The position numbers were made by a program, and so were the translations under genes. From NCBI GenBank assembly GCA_031366605.1, contig JANLOO010000037.1:1-64000 (forward strand): a DNA stretch of 64,000 bases, given 5' to 3'. The notes under the pieces are model-generated. The model had not been told where the DNA came from. It saw only the letters and a program-made list of their open reading frames with translations, and did no database searches. Source of the DNA: CALMEC01 sp031366605. GTDB taxonomy: Bacteria; Actinomycetota; Thermoleophilia; Miltoncostaeales; Miltoncostaeaceae. Shown piece by piece: positions 1 through 7,271 of this stretch (the stretch's first letter is position 1; each line of letters opens with the position of its first letter).

Positions 1-132
1 CAACGCCTCCAACCCATAAAACAACACGGGTTTGTTCGCAACCGGCACAAGCTGCTTCGCACTGGTATGCGTAATCGGACGCAGCCGCGTCCCCGCACCA
101 CCCGACAACACAAGTCCCTTGAGCTCCCCCAT
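1..132 (-). CDS. rmlA: Glucose-1-phosphate thymidylyltransferase, N-terminal fragment (cut by window edge)
   Basis: Reading the minus strand from an ATG at 130-132 gives 44 codons that run off the left edge. The visible N-terminus has the nucleotide-binding signature GLVLSGGAGTRLRPIT followed by KQLVPVANKP, which is typical of RmlA/RfbA. The family joins glucose-1-phosphate and dTTP to make dTDP-glucose for dTDP-rhamnose. It diverges from gpgS across 61 bp. Many codons end in T or A (aaa, ttt, tat, ggt, ctt), which is less GC-biased than its neighbours. Only the first domain is visible, so long-form and short-form RmlA cannot be told apart. Confidence 0.85.
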   Translation of the reverse strand, partial: MGELKGLVLSGGAGTRLRPITHTSAKQLVPVANKPVLFYGLEAL

Positions 133-193
133 CGGCGGGGACCCTACCAGCGCCCCCACGGCTCGCGGCGGCGGCGCAGCGCCAGGCCGCCCT

Positions 194-1147
194 ATGATCC
201 CGTGCGTGACACGCGAGGAGTGGCTGCTCAAGCGGACCTTCGACGGGTCCCGGACCGACCCGGCGGAGCTGATCGAGCAGACCGGCGCGAATCGGCCCAC
301 CGTGTCCGTCGTCATCCCCGCCCTCAACGTCGCACGCACGGTCGGTGCGATCTGCCACACCATCCGCCACGCGTGGATGGGCCCACGTGGCCTGGTCGAC
401 GAGCTCGTGGTCATCGACAGCTCCAGCACGGACGACACCGCGGCGATCGCAACAGCGGCGGGGGCGCGGGTCGTGCAGGACGCCGAGGTGCTGCCCAGTG
501 TGGGACAGGGCCGCGGCAAGGGCGAGGCGATGTGGAAGAGCCTCGCCGCGACGTCCGGAGACATCGTCGTCTGGATCGATGGCGACATCGACGACTTCGA
601 CCCGCTGTTCGTCCCCAAGCTCGTTGCGCCGCTGTTCCGCGATCCCGGTCTTGGATACGTCAAGGCGTTCTACCGCCGCCCCCTGGGAGACGCGCCCGGG
701 GGCGGCGGTCGGGTCACCGAGATCTGCGCCCGGCCGCTCATCAACCGCTTCTTCCCCGAATTGGCCGGTTTCATCCAGCCGCTGTCGGGCGAGGCCGCCG
801 GTCGCCGCGAGCTGCTCGAGCGCATCCCGTTCCTGTCGGGCTACGCCGTCGAGATGGGGTTGTTGATCGACATCCTCTCCGTGGCCGGCCTCGACGCGAT
901 GGCCCAGGTGGACCTGGGCACACGCCGCCACGCCAACCAATCCACCGAGGCCCTCGGACGAATGGCCTACGAGATCACGCATGCCGTGTTGTGCCGCAGC
1001 CACGGCGACGGGTCGGTGACCGGTGACCTGCGGCCCTATGCACGGCCGGTGGCACGCGACAGCGGCTACGTGCTCGACCGCGCGCCGGCCCGTGTCGCGG
1101 AACGCCCACCGATGGCGGCCGTGCTGGCAGGACAACCGGCGCGATGA
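194..1147 (+). CDS. gpgS: Glucosyl-3-phosphoglycerate synthase
   Basis: A 317-residue GT-A fold glycosyltransferase (GT81 type) that transfers glucose from an NDP-glucose to 3-phosphoglycerate, the first step to glucosylglycerate and, in mycobacteria, methylglucose lipopolysaccharide. Visible marks are VSVVIPALN near residue 37, the STDDT segment, GKGEAMWKS, the DxD-type motif WIDGDID, VKAFYRRPL, GGGRVTE and QPLSGEAAGRRELL. These follow mycobacterial GpgS in order. I chose ATG 194 because the residues upstream look non-coding; no clear Shine-Dalgarno is present. The stop overlaps the next start (ATGA), coupling it to the phosphatase. Confidence 0.9.
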   Translation: MIPCVTREEWLLKRTFDGSRTDPAELIEQTGANRPTVSVVIPALNVARTVGAICHTIRHAWMGPRGLVDELVVIDSSSTDDTAAIATAAGARVVQDAEVLPSVGQGRGKGEAMWKSLAATSGDIVVWIDGDIDDFDPLFVPKLVAPLFRDPGLGYVKAFYRRPLGDAPGGGGRVTEICARPLINRFFPELAGFIQPLSGEAAGRRELLERIPFLSGYAVEMGLLIDILSVAGLDAMAQVDLGTRRHANQSTEALGRMAYEITHAVLCRSHGDGSVTGDLRPYARPVARDSGYVLDRAPARVAERPPMAAVLAGQPAR

Positions 1148-1962
1148 GCCGGGTCTGCTACCTGGATCTGGACGAGACGCTCCTGGGACACGGTGGCGGC
1201 CTTCTGCGTGACGGCACCGGCGCATTCTCGTACGAATCGATTCGGGCCTTCGCGGCCCTGCACGCCGCGGACGTCCCGTTTGTGTTGGTCAGCGGTCGCC
1301 GTCTGGCCGAGCTGCGGGCGATCGCACGGATGTTGGGGGCCGACGGGGCGCTGGGTGAGCTTGGCGCCTGCGATGCCGGCTACCCCACCTCGAACGGGCA
1401 GAACGTGCATCAGGCAATCGCCGCGACCGGCATCGTCGAGACGCTGCTGACGTGGACCAGGGGTGATCTGGAGCCGTATCTGCCCTGGGCGATTGGCCGT
1501 GAGGGCAGCCACCTGTTGGTGGGTCGCGCCACCGACGACACGATGGAGCTGGTCCACACGCTGTCGCGCGGCACGCTGCGTTTGGTCGACAACGGCGGGG
1601 TCGCCGACGGGCGTCGCGCCTACCACCTGCTGCCCGCGGGAGCGGGCAAGGGACCGGCTGTCGCGCGCGACATCCAACGCCGTGGCGCCGCGGCGTCCAG
1701 CTGCCTCGGCGTCGGCGACAGTCGGGCGGACCTTGAATTGCTCGGCGTCGTCGGGCTGGTCGCGATCGTCGCCAACGGCGTCGACGACGACCCCACCCTG
1801 GCAGCCGACGCCCAATGGGTCACAACCGCCCGCCACGGCGCCGGAGTCCTCGAAGCCGTGCAACGCTGGTTGGCCGATGACCCCCTGTTGCGCAAACTCG
1901 ACCGTGGCCCGGCAACCTGCCGGGCAGAACAGGACGCTCGACGGGCGCCAGGCCTGTCGTGA
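1144..1962 (+). CDS. HAD phosphatase, probable glucosyl-3-phosphoglycerate phosphatase
   Basis: A 272-residue HAD-superfamily protein with all four motifs: DLDETL at residue 8, SGR near 50, the lysine in GAGKGPAV, and GDSRAD near 190. It resembles the mannosyl-/glucosyl-3-phosphoglycerate phosphatase (MpgP-like) branch. Translational overlap with gpgS makes dephosphorylation of glucosyl-3-phosphoglycerate to glucosylglycerate the likely job. This assignment rests on context plus family. A sucrose- or trehalose-phosphatase-like activity is the main alternative. Confidence 0.75.
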   Translation: MSRVCYLDLDETLLGHGGGLLRDGTGAFSYESIRAFAALHAADVPFVLVSGRRLAELRAIARMLGADGALGELGACDAGYPTSNGQNVHQAIAATGIVETLLTWTRGDLEPYLPWAIGREGSHLLVGRATDDTMELVHTLSRGTLRLVDNGGVADGRRAYHLLPAGAGKGPAVARDIQRRGAAASSCLGVGDSRADLELLGVVGLVAIVANGVDDDPTLAADAQWVTTARHGAGVLEAVQRWLADDPLLRKLDRGPATCRAEQDARRAPGLS

Positions 1963-1991
1963 AGCCGATTTTTACCAGCCGGGGACGGGCG

Positions 1992-2007
1992 GTCACGCGC
2001 CCGTGAC
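1992..2007. repeat. Inverted repeat upstream of the mazEF-like pair
   Basis: GTCACG at 1992-1997 and CGTGAC at 2002-2007 form a 6-bp inverted repeat around a 4-nt centre. It lies between the gpgP stop and the toxin-antitoxin promoter, so it could be an operator or a weak terminator. No T-tract follows. Confidence 0.35.
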
Positions 2008-2021
2008 GCGACACGACGCGC

Positions 2022-2050
2022 TCGACATCCTCCTGCCCCTGCCCTACGAT
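2022..2050 (+). promoter_or_regulatory. Promoter of the toxin-antitoxin pair, probably leaderless
   Basis: TCGACA (2022-2027) is followed after 17 bp by TACGAT (2045-2050), a good SigA-type -35/-10 pair. The ATG is only 6 nt further on, and no Shine-Dalgarno is present, so the transcript probably begins at or next to the start codon. Confidence 0.6.
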
Positions 2051-2056
2051 AGCCAT

Positions 2057-2353
2057 ATGGCTCGAACGCAAACGATGGTGCAACTCTCGGACGACCTGCT
2101 GGCAGACCTCGATCGCGAGGCGGCGCGGAGAGGGGTTTCCCGGTCCGCGCTGATCAGGGATGCGGTCACGGCGTCACTGGCCGCCAGTCGTGACGCAGAG
2201 GTTTCTCGCGCCATCATCGAGGGATATCGGCGCATCCCTCAGGGAGTACCTGACGAATGGGGCGACCTCGCCGCGATGACCGAGGCAACGTTTGGTGACC
2301 TCATGAAGCGGCTCGATGCCGAGGAGCGCGAGCACGGCTTCCCGCCGTGGTGA
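2057..2353 (+). CDS. Ribbon-helix-helix (CopG/MazE-type) antitoxin
   Basis: A 98-residue protein starting MARTQTMVQLSDDLLADLD, with a ribbon-helix-helix DNA-binding N-terminus (beta strand TMVQLS, then helices ending GVSRSALIRDAV). The acidic C-terminal half (DEWGDLAAMTEATF) would wrap the toxin. It overlaps the downstream PemK/MazF toxin by 4 nt, the usual antitoxin-first order. RHH antitoxins normally repress their own promoter; the repeat at 1992-2007 is a candidate site. The pair sits between the glucosylglycerate genes and glycerate kinase and may be an insertion. Confidence 0.85.
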   Translation: MARTQTMVQLSDDLLADLDREAARRGVSRSALIRDAVTASLAASRDAEVSRAIIEGYRRIPQGVPDEWGDLAAMTEATFGDLMKRLDAEEREHGFPPW

Positions 2354-2658
2354 AGCGTGGCGAAATCTGGTGGTATGAGCATCCAGAGCAAGGTCGGCGG
2401 CCATACCTCATCCTGACCCGCAGCGACGCCGTCCCCTTCTTGTCCCAGGTCGTCGCAGTCCCCGCAAGCCGTACCGTGCGTGGCATCCCGACAGAGGTCG
2501 GCCTCGACGTTGACGACGGGATGCCCACCGATTGCGCGCTGAGCTTGGACAACATCACGACCATCCGTGCGGCACTCTGCACGCGGCGCATCACCACGCT
2601 GAGCGCGCAGAAGCTGGACGAGGTCTGCGAGGCGCTACGTCTCGCTGTGGCCTGTTGA
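2350..2658 (+). CDS. mazF: MazF/PemK-family endoribonuclease toxin
   Basis: A 102-residue toxin beginning VKRGEIWWYEHPEQGRRPYLILT, the conserved MazF opening, with the later VVAVPASRTVRGIPTEV and LSLDNITTI blocks that form the SH3-like RNA-cleaving barrel. GTG 2350 gives a GTGA overlap with the antitoxin stop; GTG 2347 is possible. The 3' end overlaps the convergent glycerate kinase gene by 24 nt. MazF toxins cleave mRNA at short sequences when released from the antitoxin. The target sequence cannot be read from the protein. Confidence 0.88.
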   Translation: MKRGEIWWYEHPEQGRRPYLILTRSDAVPFLSQVVAVPASRTVRGIPTEVGLDVDDGMPTDCALSLDNITTIRAALCTRRITTLSAQKLDEVCEALRLAVAC

Positions 2659-3804
2659 GCTGCAGCCGGAAAGCAGACCTGCGAGCGCGGCGCCCATCGC
2701 GGCGAGGTCCGTCTCGGTGGCGGCGAGTGCGGCGTCCAGCGGACCGAGCTCCCGGCGGATCGGGAACGCGGCGACCATCCCCATTCGGCGCACCAGGCCT
2801 GGCACGAGGCGGAGTTCCCCGCAGACCCCGACGCATGGCACACCCATTTCGCGGCACATCGCAGCGACCGCGGCCGGCGCCTTGCCCTGCAGGGTCTGTT
2901 CGTCGAGACGACCCTCGCCGGTGATGCACAGACCGGCTCCGTCGAGCGCGTCAGCCAGGCCGACCGCGTCGAGCACCAGTTGCGCACCGGGGACGATGCG
3001 CGCGCCCAGCAGCGCGACCATCCCACCGGCCGCTCCACCGGCGGCACCGGCACCGGGGATCGCCTGAACGTCGACGCCCGTCAGCGTGCGCAACACGTCG
3101 GCCAGGCTGGCCAGACCACGATCCAGACGATCGACGGCCGCCGCGTCCGCACCCTTCTGGGGGCCGAATACGTGGGCCGCGCCATCGGGTCCGTGGAACC
3201 GGTTGCGCACGTCACACGCGACGTCGATCGTGACATCGGCCAGGCGGGGGTCAAGCCCGGTCAGGTCGATCTGCGCGACGCGCGCAAGGTCTGATCCCAA
3301 ACCGTCCAACGCCGCGCCTGCGTGGTCCAGCAGACGCGCGCCCAGAGCGCGAGCGAGACCGAGCCCCCCATCGTTGGTCGCGCTCCCACCCACGGTCACG
3401 ATGATCCGCTGGGGCTCGGCGTCGAGCGCCGCCCGGATGAGCTGCCCCGTGCCGAACGTGCTCGTCGTCTCGGGGTCGCGCTCCCTGTCGGTCAGGCGTT
3501 CGTATCCGGACGCACGCGCCAGCTCGACGACAACGGTGCCACCCGGCAACAGGCCGATCTCCGCGGACGTCGCCCGGCCGAGCGGGTCGGACACCGCAAC
3601 ACCGCGGACACGCCCCCGACGTGCCGCGACGAGTGCGTCCAACGTCCCTTCACCGCCGTCCGCGACCGGGACGATTCGGGTCTCGACCCCAATGACCGCC
3701 AGGCGAACACCGGCGGCGATCGCGCGGGCGGCACCCGCTGCCGACAGCGCACCCTTGAATGCCGCCGGGGCGACGACGACAGGTCCTACGATCGGCGCGG
3801 CCAA
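2635..3804 (-). CDS. Glycerate kinase
   Basis: A 389-residue glycerate kinase of the GarK/GlxK family (type 1). It phosphorylates D-glycerate with ATP, usually to 2-phosphoglycerate. Diagnostic blocks are VAPAAFKGALSA near residue 11, VPVADGGEGTLDAL near 46, GGSATNDGGLG, and GEGRLDEQTLQGKAP near the C-terminus. The start is TTG 3804, preceded by GGAG at a suitable distance inside the upstream SDR gene (19-nt overlap). Being close to gpgS/gpgP suggests recycling of glycerate released from glucosylglycerate, which is inference. Confidence 0.88.
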   Translation of the reverse strand: MAAPIVGPVVVAPAAFKGALSAAGAARAIAAGVRLAVIGVETRIVPVADGGEGTLDALVAARRGRVRGVAVSDPLGRATSAEIGLLPGGTVVVELARASGYERLTDRERDPETTSTFGTGQLIRAALDAEPQRIIVTVGGSATNDGGLGLARALGARLLDHAGAALDGLGSDLARVAQIDLTGLDPRLADVTIDVACDVRNRFHGPDGAAHVFGPQKGADAAAVDRLDRGLASLADVLRTLTGVDVQAIPGAGAAGGAAGGMVALLGARIVPGAQLVLDAVGLADALDGAGLCITGEGRLDEQTLQGKAPAAVAAMCREMGVPCVGVCGELRLVPGLVRRMGMVAAFPIRRELGPLDAALAATETDLAAMGAALAGLLSGCSSTGHSET

Positions 3805-4595
3805 TCCACTCCGAGGAACGCGATCATTTCGTCCTCGGTGCTTCCTTGCAGCTCTTTGGCGTCATCGCCCACCAGCGTGATCTGCTCGGAGTTCGGATCC
3901 TCGAGGATGCGGATGATCTCGGCGGCGACCTGGTCGGCCGTGCTCTCGTAGTGCTCCCGCCAGCGACCCATCCCCTGGAACAACGCCGCACCCAATGGCG
4001 CGTAGGGTCCATCGGGGTCGGTGATCGATCCCGACCGACGCGTCGCCTTGGAGAACTCGGTCGCCACCATCCCGGGCTCGACCCGCCCGACGCGGATGCC
4101 GAACGGACGTCCCTCCAACGCGAGCACGTCCGCGAGCGCGTTGAGTGCCGCCTTGCTTGCCCGGTACACCCCGAGGAGCGGTGTGGGCAGGCTCGCGCCG
4201 ATCGTCGAGACGAACACCACGGTTCCGCCGCCCGCCTCGCGCATGGCGGGCAGCGCCGCTTGGACGACGGCGAGTGCCCCGAACGTATTGGTCGCGAACA
4301 CCGCGTGCACTTCGTCCATCGCAACGTCCTCGACCGCGCCGAGCAGCGCGTATCCGGCGTTGGACACCACGGCGTCGAGCGCGCCCCCCGCGAACACCTG
4401 GGCAGCCGCAACACCCTGCCGCACGCAGGCCGCGTCGGTCACATCCAGGTGCACGACCTTGACGTCCGGTTGATCGAACGGCGCCGTGGACGGATCGCGC
4501 ACCCCGGCGACCACCCGCCACCCGCGATCGACCAGACCGTCGACAGTTGCGCGCCCGATCCCACGGGCAGCACCGGTCACCAGCGCGGTCTTCAT
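3786..4595 (-). CDS. Short-chain dehydrogenase/reductase (SDR)
   Basis: A 269-residue classical SDR. The Rossmann signature TGAARGIG is at residues 7-14, DVTD follows the second strand, NAG is near 84, and the catalytic Ser and YRASK appear in VSTIGASLPTPLLGVYRASK. Family members interconvert alcohols and ketones with NAD(P)H. The substrate is unknown. It overlaps glycerate kinase on the same strand, so the two are co-expressed. A candidate -10 (GATAGT) lies about 20 nt upstream of the ATG. Confidence 0.85.
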   Translation of the reverse strand: MKTALVTGAARGIGRATVDGLVDRGWRVVAGVRDPSTAPFDQPDVKVVHLDVTDAACVRQGVAAAQVFAGGALDAVVSNAGYALLGAVEDVAMDEVHAVFATNTFGALAVVQAALPAMREAGGGTVVFVSTIGASLPTPLLGVYRASKAALNALADVLALEGRPFGIRVGRVEPGMVATEFSKATRRSGSITDPDGPYAPLGAALFQGMGRWREHYESTADQVAAEIIRILEDPNSEQITLVGDDAKELQGSTEDEMIAFLGVDWPRRS

Positions 4596-4650
4596 TGGCA
4601 GACCCGGTCGAGGGCAACTATCACGCCCGGCAATCTACCGGCGCTCGGTG

Positions 4651-6438
4651 TCAACCGGGGGCAGCGGCTCCACGAACACCGGCGGCCTCGACGGGAGCCG
4701 GGATCTGCGCCAGCGGCAGCCGGACGGTGAAGACGCTCCCGACCTGCGGGCTTGAGCGCACCTCGATCGACCCGCCGTGGGCGTCTGCGAGACCGCGCGC
4801 GATCGCCAGGCCCAAACCGAGGCCCTGCCCCTCGCGCGACGGGTCCGCCTGGTAGAAGCGGTCGAAGACGAACTGCTGCGAGTCCTGGGAGATGCCGGAC
4901 CCCGTGTCCCGTACGCTCACCGTCCCGTACCCAGCGTCCCTGCCGACGCCGACGATGATCTTGCCGCCCGCCGGCGTATGTCGGATCGCATTGTCCAGAA
5001 GGATCAGCAGGATCTGTTCGACGCGCGCCGCATCGGCGTCCACGATGACCTCCAGACCCGGAACCGAGGCTGCCAACTCGACCCCCTCACGCTCCGCGAG
5101 CAGATGCCGTGACACGGCGATCTGAGACGCGAGTTCGCCCAGATCCACGGGCTCTCGGACCAGCGTCAACGCACCGGCGTCCAACCGGGCGAGTTCAAGC
5201 TGCTCTGCGACGAGCCGCTCCAAACGGCCCACCTCTTGAGACATGAGCCCAAGGAACTCCTGGCGACGTTCCTCGCCAAGACCCTCGTTCTCCAGAAGTT
5301 CCATGAAGCCCTTGACCGCTGTCAACGGTGTCTTGAGCTCGTGCGACACGTTGGCAATGAGGTCCCGGCGCGCCCGGGCGAGCCGTCGCTCCGCCGTGAC
5401 GTCGCGCATGGTGAGCACAACCCCGGCGCCCTTCGCGAGCGGCGCCACGCCAAGGAGCGCCTCGATTCCCCCTGGCAGCGTGGCCTCGGTCGTGACCTCA
5501 ACGCCGTCGGCGGCGAGACCTGCCTGAACGACGTCCTGCACGGCCTGCGGGAGTTCACCCAGGGTCAGTGATTCGGCGCCGCTGGGGAGGCCCAGCAGCC
5601 GCTGGGCAGCGGCGTTCGCAACCGTCACCTCACCCCGTTGGGACACGGCGAGTACCCCCTCGGCCAGCGAGGCGACGAGCGCACGTGCGCGGTCACGATC
5701 GCTGACCGTCTCGGCCACAAGCCCTTCGAGCCGTGACGCCATCGCATTGAGGCTCGTTCCGAGCGACGTCAACTCCTGCGGAGCGTGATCCGGCGCCCGG
5801 GCCGACAGGTCGCCACTCGCCAGGGTCTTGGCAGTGCCCGCAAGGCTTCGGATCCGGGTCCCCAGCACGCGCGAGATCCAGATGCCTGCCAGCGTCGCAA
5901 GGAACAGGGCAAGGCTGACGGCGAGAAGCACGCGACGACGGACAATTGCGATTTGTGCGTCCGCACCGCGCACAGGCGAAGCGGCCTCGAGGACGTATGG
6001 GTTGCCATCGACCTGAACCAACTGGGCCGCCCGGATGATCTTGTGGCCACCGGCATCGGCCGACTCGACGCGCGATCGGGCAAGCCCGTCTGCAACGTCC
6101 TGCGCGGGCGGGGACAACTGTTCGGACAGGAGCCTTCTGCTGAGCACGAAGAACGGCTGTGACCGCGGGTTGATCTGATTGAACAACCTGACGTCACCTC
6201 CGATCTCGATCGCGAGGTCGGACACCTCAGCCGCTGCGGTCGTATACGACAGGTCCTGGCGGTCGCGGAGCGCGACGAGCAGATCGGTGCCACTTCGACG
6301 GACCTGCTCGGTACGGATGCTGCTCTCGAGGGTTGGCAGCACGACGAGCATCACCGCGAGGCTTGCGATCGTCCCAACGGCGACGAACGCGGCGACCAGC
6401 CACGCCTGCAGGCCGAAGCGCTGCGGACGTTCGTTCAC
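4651..6438 (-). CDS. PhoR-like membrane sensor histidine kinase
   Basis: A 595-residue sensor kinase. Residues 11-34 and 168-190 are membrane segments flanking an extracytoplasmic domain of about 130 residues. A HAMP domain (190-243), a PAS-like domain (about 250-345), a HisKA domain with NVSHELKTPL (His366), and an ATPase domain with LDNAIRHTP (Asn483), DTGSGIS and GLGLGLAIA follow. GTG 6438 overlaps the response regulator stop (GTGA), giving the usual RR-then-HK operon. The PAS domain places it in the PhoR/ResE group. The facing HtrA gene suggests envelope stress rather than phosphate as the signal, which is inference. Confidence 0.9.
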   Translation of the reverse strand: MNERPQRFGLQAWLVAAFVAVGTIASLAVMLVVLPTLESSIRTEQVRRSGTDLLVALRDRQDLSYTTAAAEVSDLAIEIGGDVRLFNQINPRSQPFFVLSRRLLSEQLSPPAQDVADGLARSRVESADAGGHKIIRAAQLVQVDGNPYVLEAASPVRGADAQIAIVRRRVLLAVSLALFLATLAGIWISRVLGTRIRSLAGTAKTLASGDLSARAPDHAPQELTSLGTSLNAMASRLEGLVAETVSDRDRARALVASLAEGVLAVSQRGEVTVANAAAQRLLGLPSGAESLTLGELPQAVQDVVQAGLAADGVEVTTEATLPGGIEALLGVAPLAKGAGVVLTMRDVTAERRLARARRDLIANVSHELKTPLTAVKGFMELLENEGLGEERRQEFLGLMSQEVGRLERLVAEQLELARLDAGALTLVREPVDLGELASQIAVSRHLLAEREGVELAASVPGLEVIVDADAARVEQILLILLDNAIRHTPAGGKIIVGVGRDAGYGTVSVRDTGSGISQDSQQFVFDRFYQADPSREGQGLGLGLAIARGLADAHGGSIEVRSSPQVGSVFTVRLPLAQIPAPVEAAGVRGAAAPG

Positions 6439-7130
6439 CCGGCGGCGTCCTCGCCACCGAACGCATAGCCGACGCCACGGACGGTTCGGATGAGCACCGG
6501 GTTGGCCGCATCGCGCTCGACCTTCTGACGCAGGTGACGCACGTGGACGTCGACGCTCCGGAGGTCTCCGTAGAACGTGCCCTTCCACAGATGGTCCATC
6601 AGCTCCTGGCGCGTGAAGACGCGGCGAGGCGAGCGCGCCAACTTCAGCAGGATCTCGAACTCGGACAGGGTCAGGACGACGTCCTCGTCGGCGCGCGTGA
6701 CCGCACGGGCAACGGGATCGATCTCGAGGTCGCCGAACCTGAGGCTGTCTTCGTGCTCGCCGTCCATGCGACCGCGACGCAGGTTGGCCTTGACCCGTGA
6801 CACGAGCTCGCGCGGCGAGAACGGCTTGGTGACGTAGTCGTCGGCACCGAGCTCGAGCCCCAGCACCTTGTCCAGCTCCTCGCCGCGGGCCGACAGCATG
6901 ATGATCGGGACGTTGCGTTCCGCCCGGATCTTCTGGCACACCTCCAGCCCATCCATGCCCGGCAGCATGACGTCCAGCACGACGAGGTCGATCGGCTCGC
7001 GCTCCATCGCGACGAGCGCATCGTCGCCGCGGGCTGCGGTCACGACATCAAAGCCGGCGTCCTTGAGCGCATACTCGATGATCGTCCGGATCGACTGCTC
7101 GTCGTCCACCACAAGGATTCGTTGGGCCAT
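6435..7130 (-). CDS. OmpR/PhoB-family response regulator
   Basis: A 231-residue regulator. The receiver domain has the acidic pair D9/D10, phospho-acceptor Asp53 in LDVMLPG and Lys102 in TKPF. A C-terminal winged helix (about 130-228) contains LTLSEFEILLKL and RTVRGVGYAF. It partners the overlapping histidine kinase. A perfect TACAAT -10 lies 7 nt before the ATG, so the mRNA is probably leaderless. Three 11-bp-spaced repeats just upstream (7170-7200) have the geometry such regulators bind, suggesting autoregulation and control of htrA. Confidence 0.92.
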   Translation of the reverse strand: MAQRILVVDDEQSIRTIIEYALKDAGFDVVTAARGDDALVAMEREPIDLVVLDVMLPGMDGLEVCQKIRAERNVPIIMLSARGEELDKVLGLELGADDYVTKPFSPRELVSRVKANLRRGRMDGEHEDSLRFGDLEIDPVARAVTRADEDVVLTLSEFEILLKLARSPRRVFTRQELMDHLWKGTFYGDLRSVDVHVRHLRQKVERDAANPVLIRTVRGVGYAFGGEDAAG

Positions 7131-7137
7131 GGCGGGA

Positions 7138-7143
7138 ATTGTA
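7138..7143 (-). promoter_or_regulatory. -10 element of the response-regulator operon (leaderless)
   Basis: TACAAT on the minus strand ends 7 nt before the ATG at 7130. No Shine-Dalgarno is present, so transcription likely starts at or next to the start codon. No convincing -35 is visible, which fits activator-dependent transcription. Confidence 0.6.
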
Positions 7144-7169
7144 GGCCTGGAGCGCTCACCACCGCGTGA

Positions 7170-7200
7170 TCGCCCGGTTGTCGCCCGGTTATCGCCCCGG
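7170..7200. promoter_or_regulatory. PhoB-type direct-repeat operator (three half-sites, 11-bp period)
   Basis: TCGCCCGGTT starts at 7170 and again at 7181, and TCGCCCCGG starts at 7192. The 11-bp spacing puts the sites on one face of the helix, as expected for tandem OmpR/PhoB-family dimers. The array lies between the divergent response regulator and htrA promoters and could serve both. Confidence 0.6.
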
Positions 7201-7257
7201 GAGCATCGTCACGGTGCGGTGCCGACGGTGAAGTCCCACGACTGCCCGGGCTCCGGC

Positions 7258-7263
7258 TACCCT
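7258..7263 (+). promoter_or_regulatory. -10-like element before htrA
   Basis: TACCCT ends 8 nt before the htrA ATG, within GGCTACCCTT. The same 10-mer occurs before the genes at 54941 and 56015. No Shine-Dalgarno is seen. The -35 region is weak. Confidence 0.45.
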
Positions 7264-7271
7264 TCACGGAG

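Noticed and set aside
4651..6939. A long histidine-kinase frame reaching back into the response regulator
   Set aside because: The upstream part is Arg-rich and lies out of frame over regulator coding DNA. GTG 6438 gives a GTGA overlap and a sensible N-terminal membrane segment.
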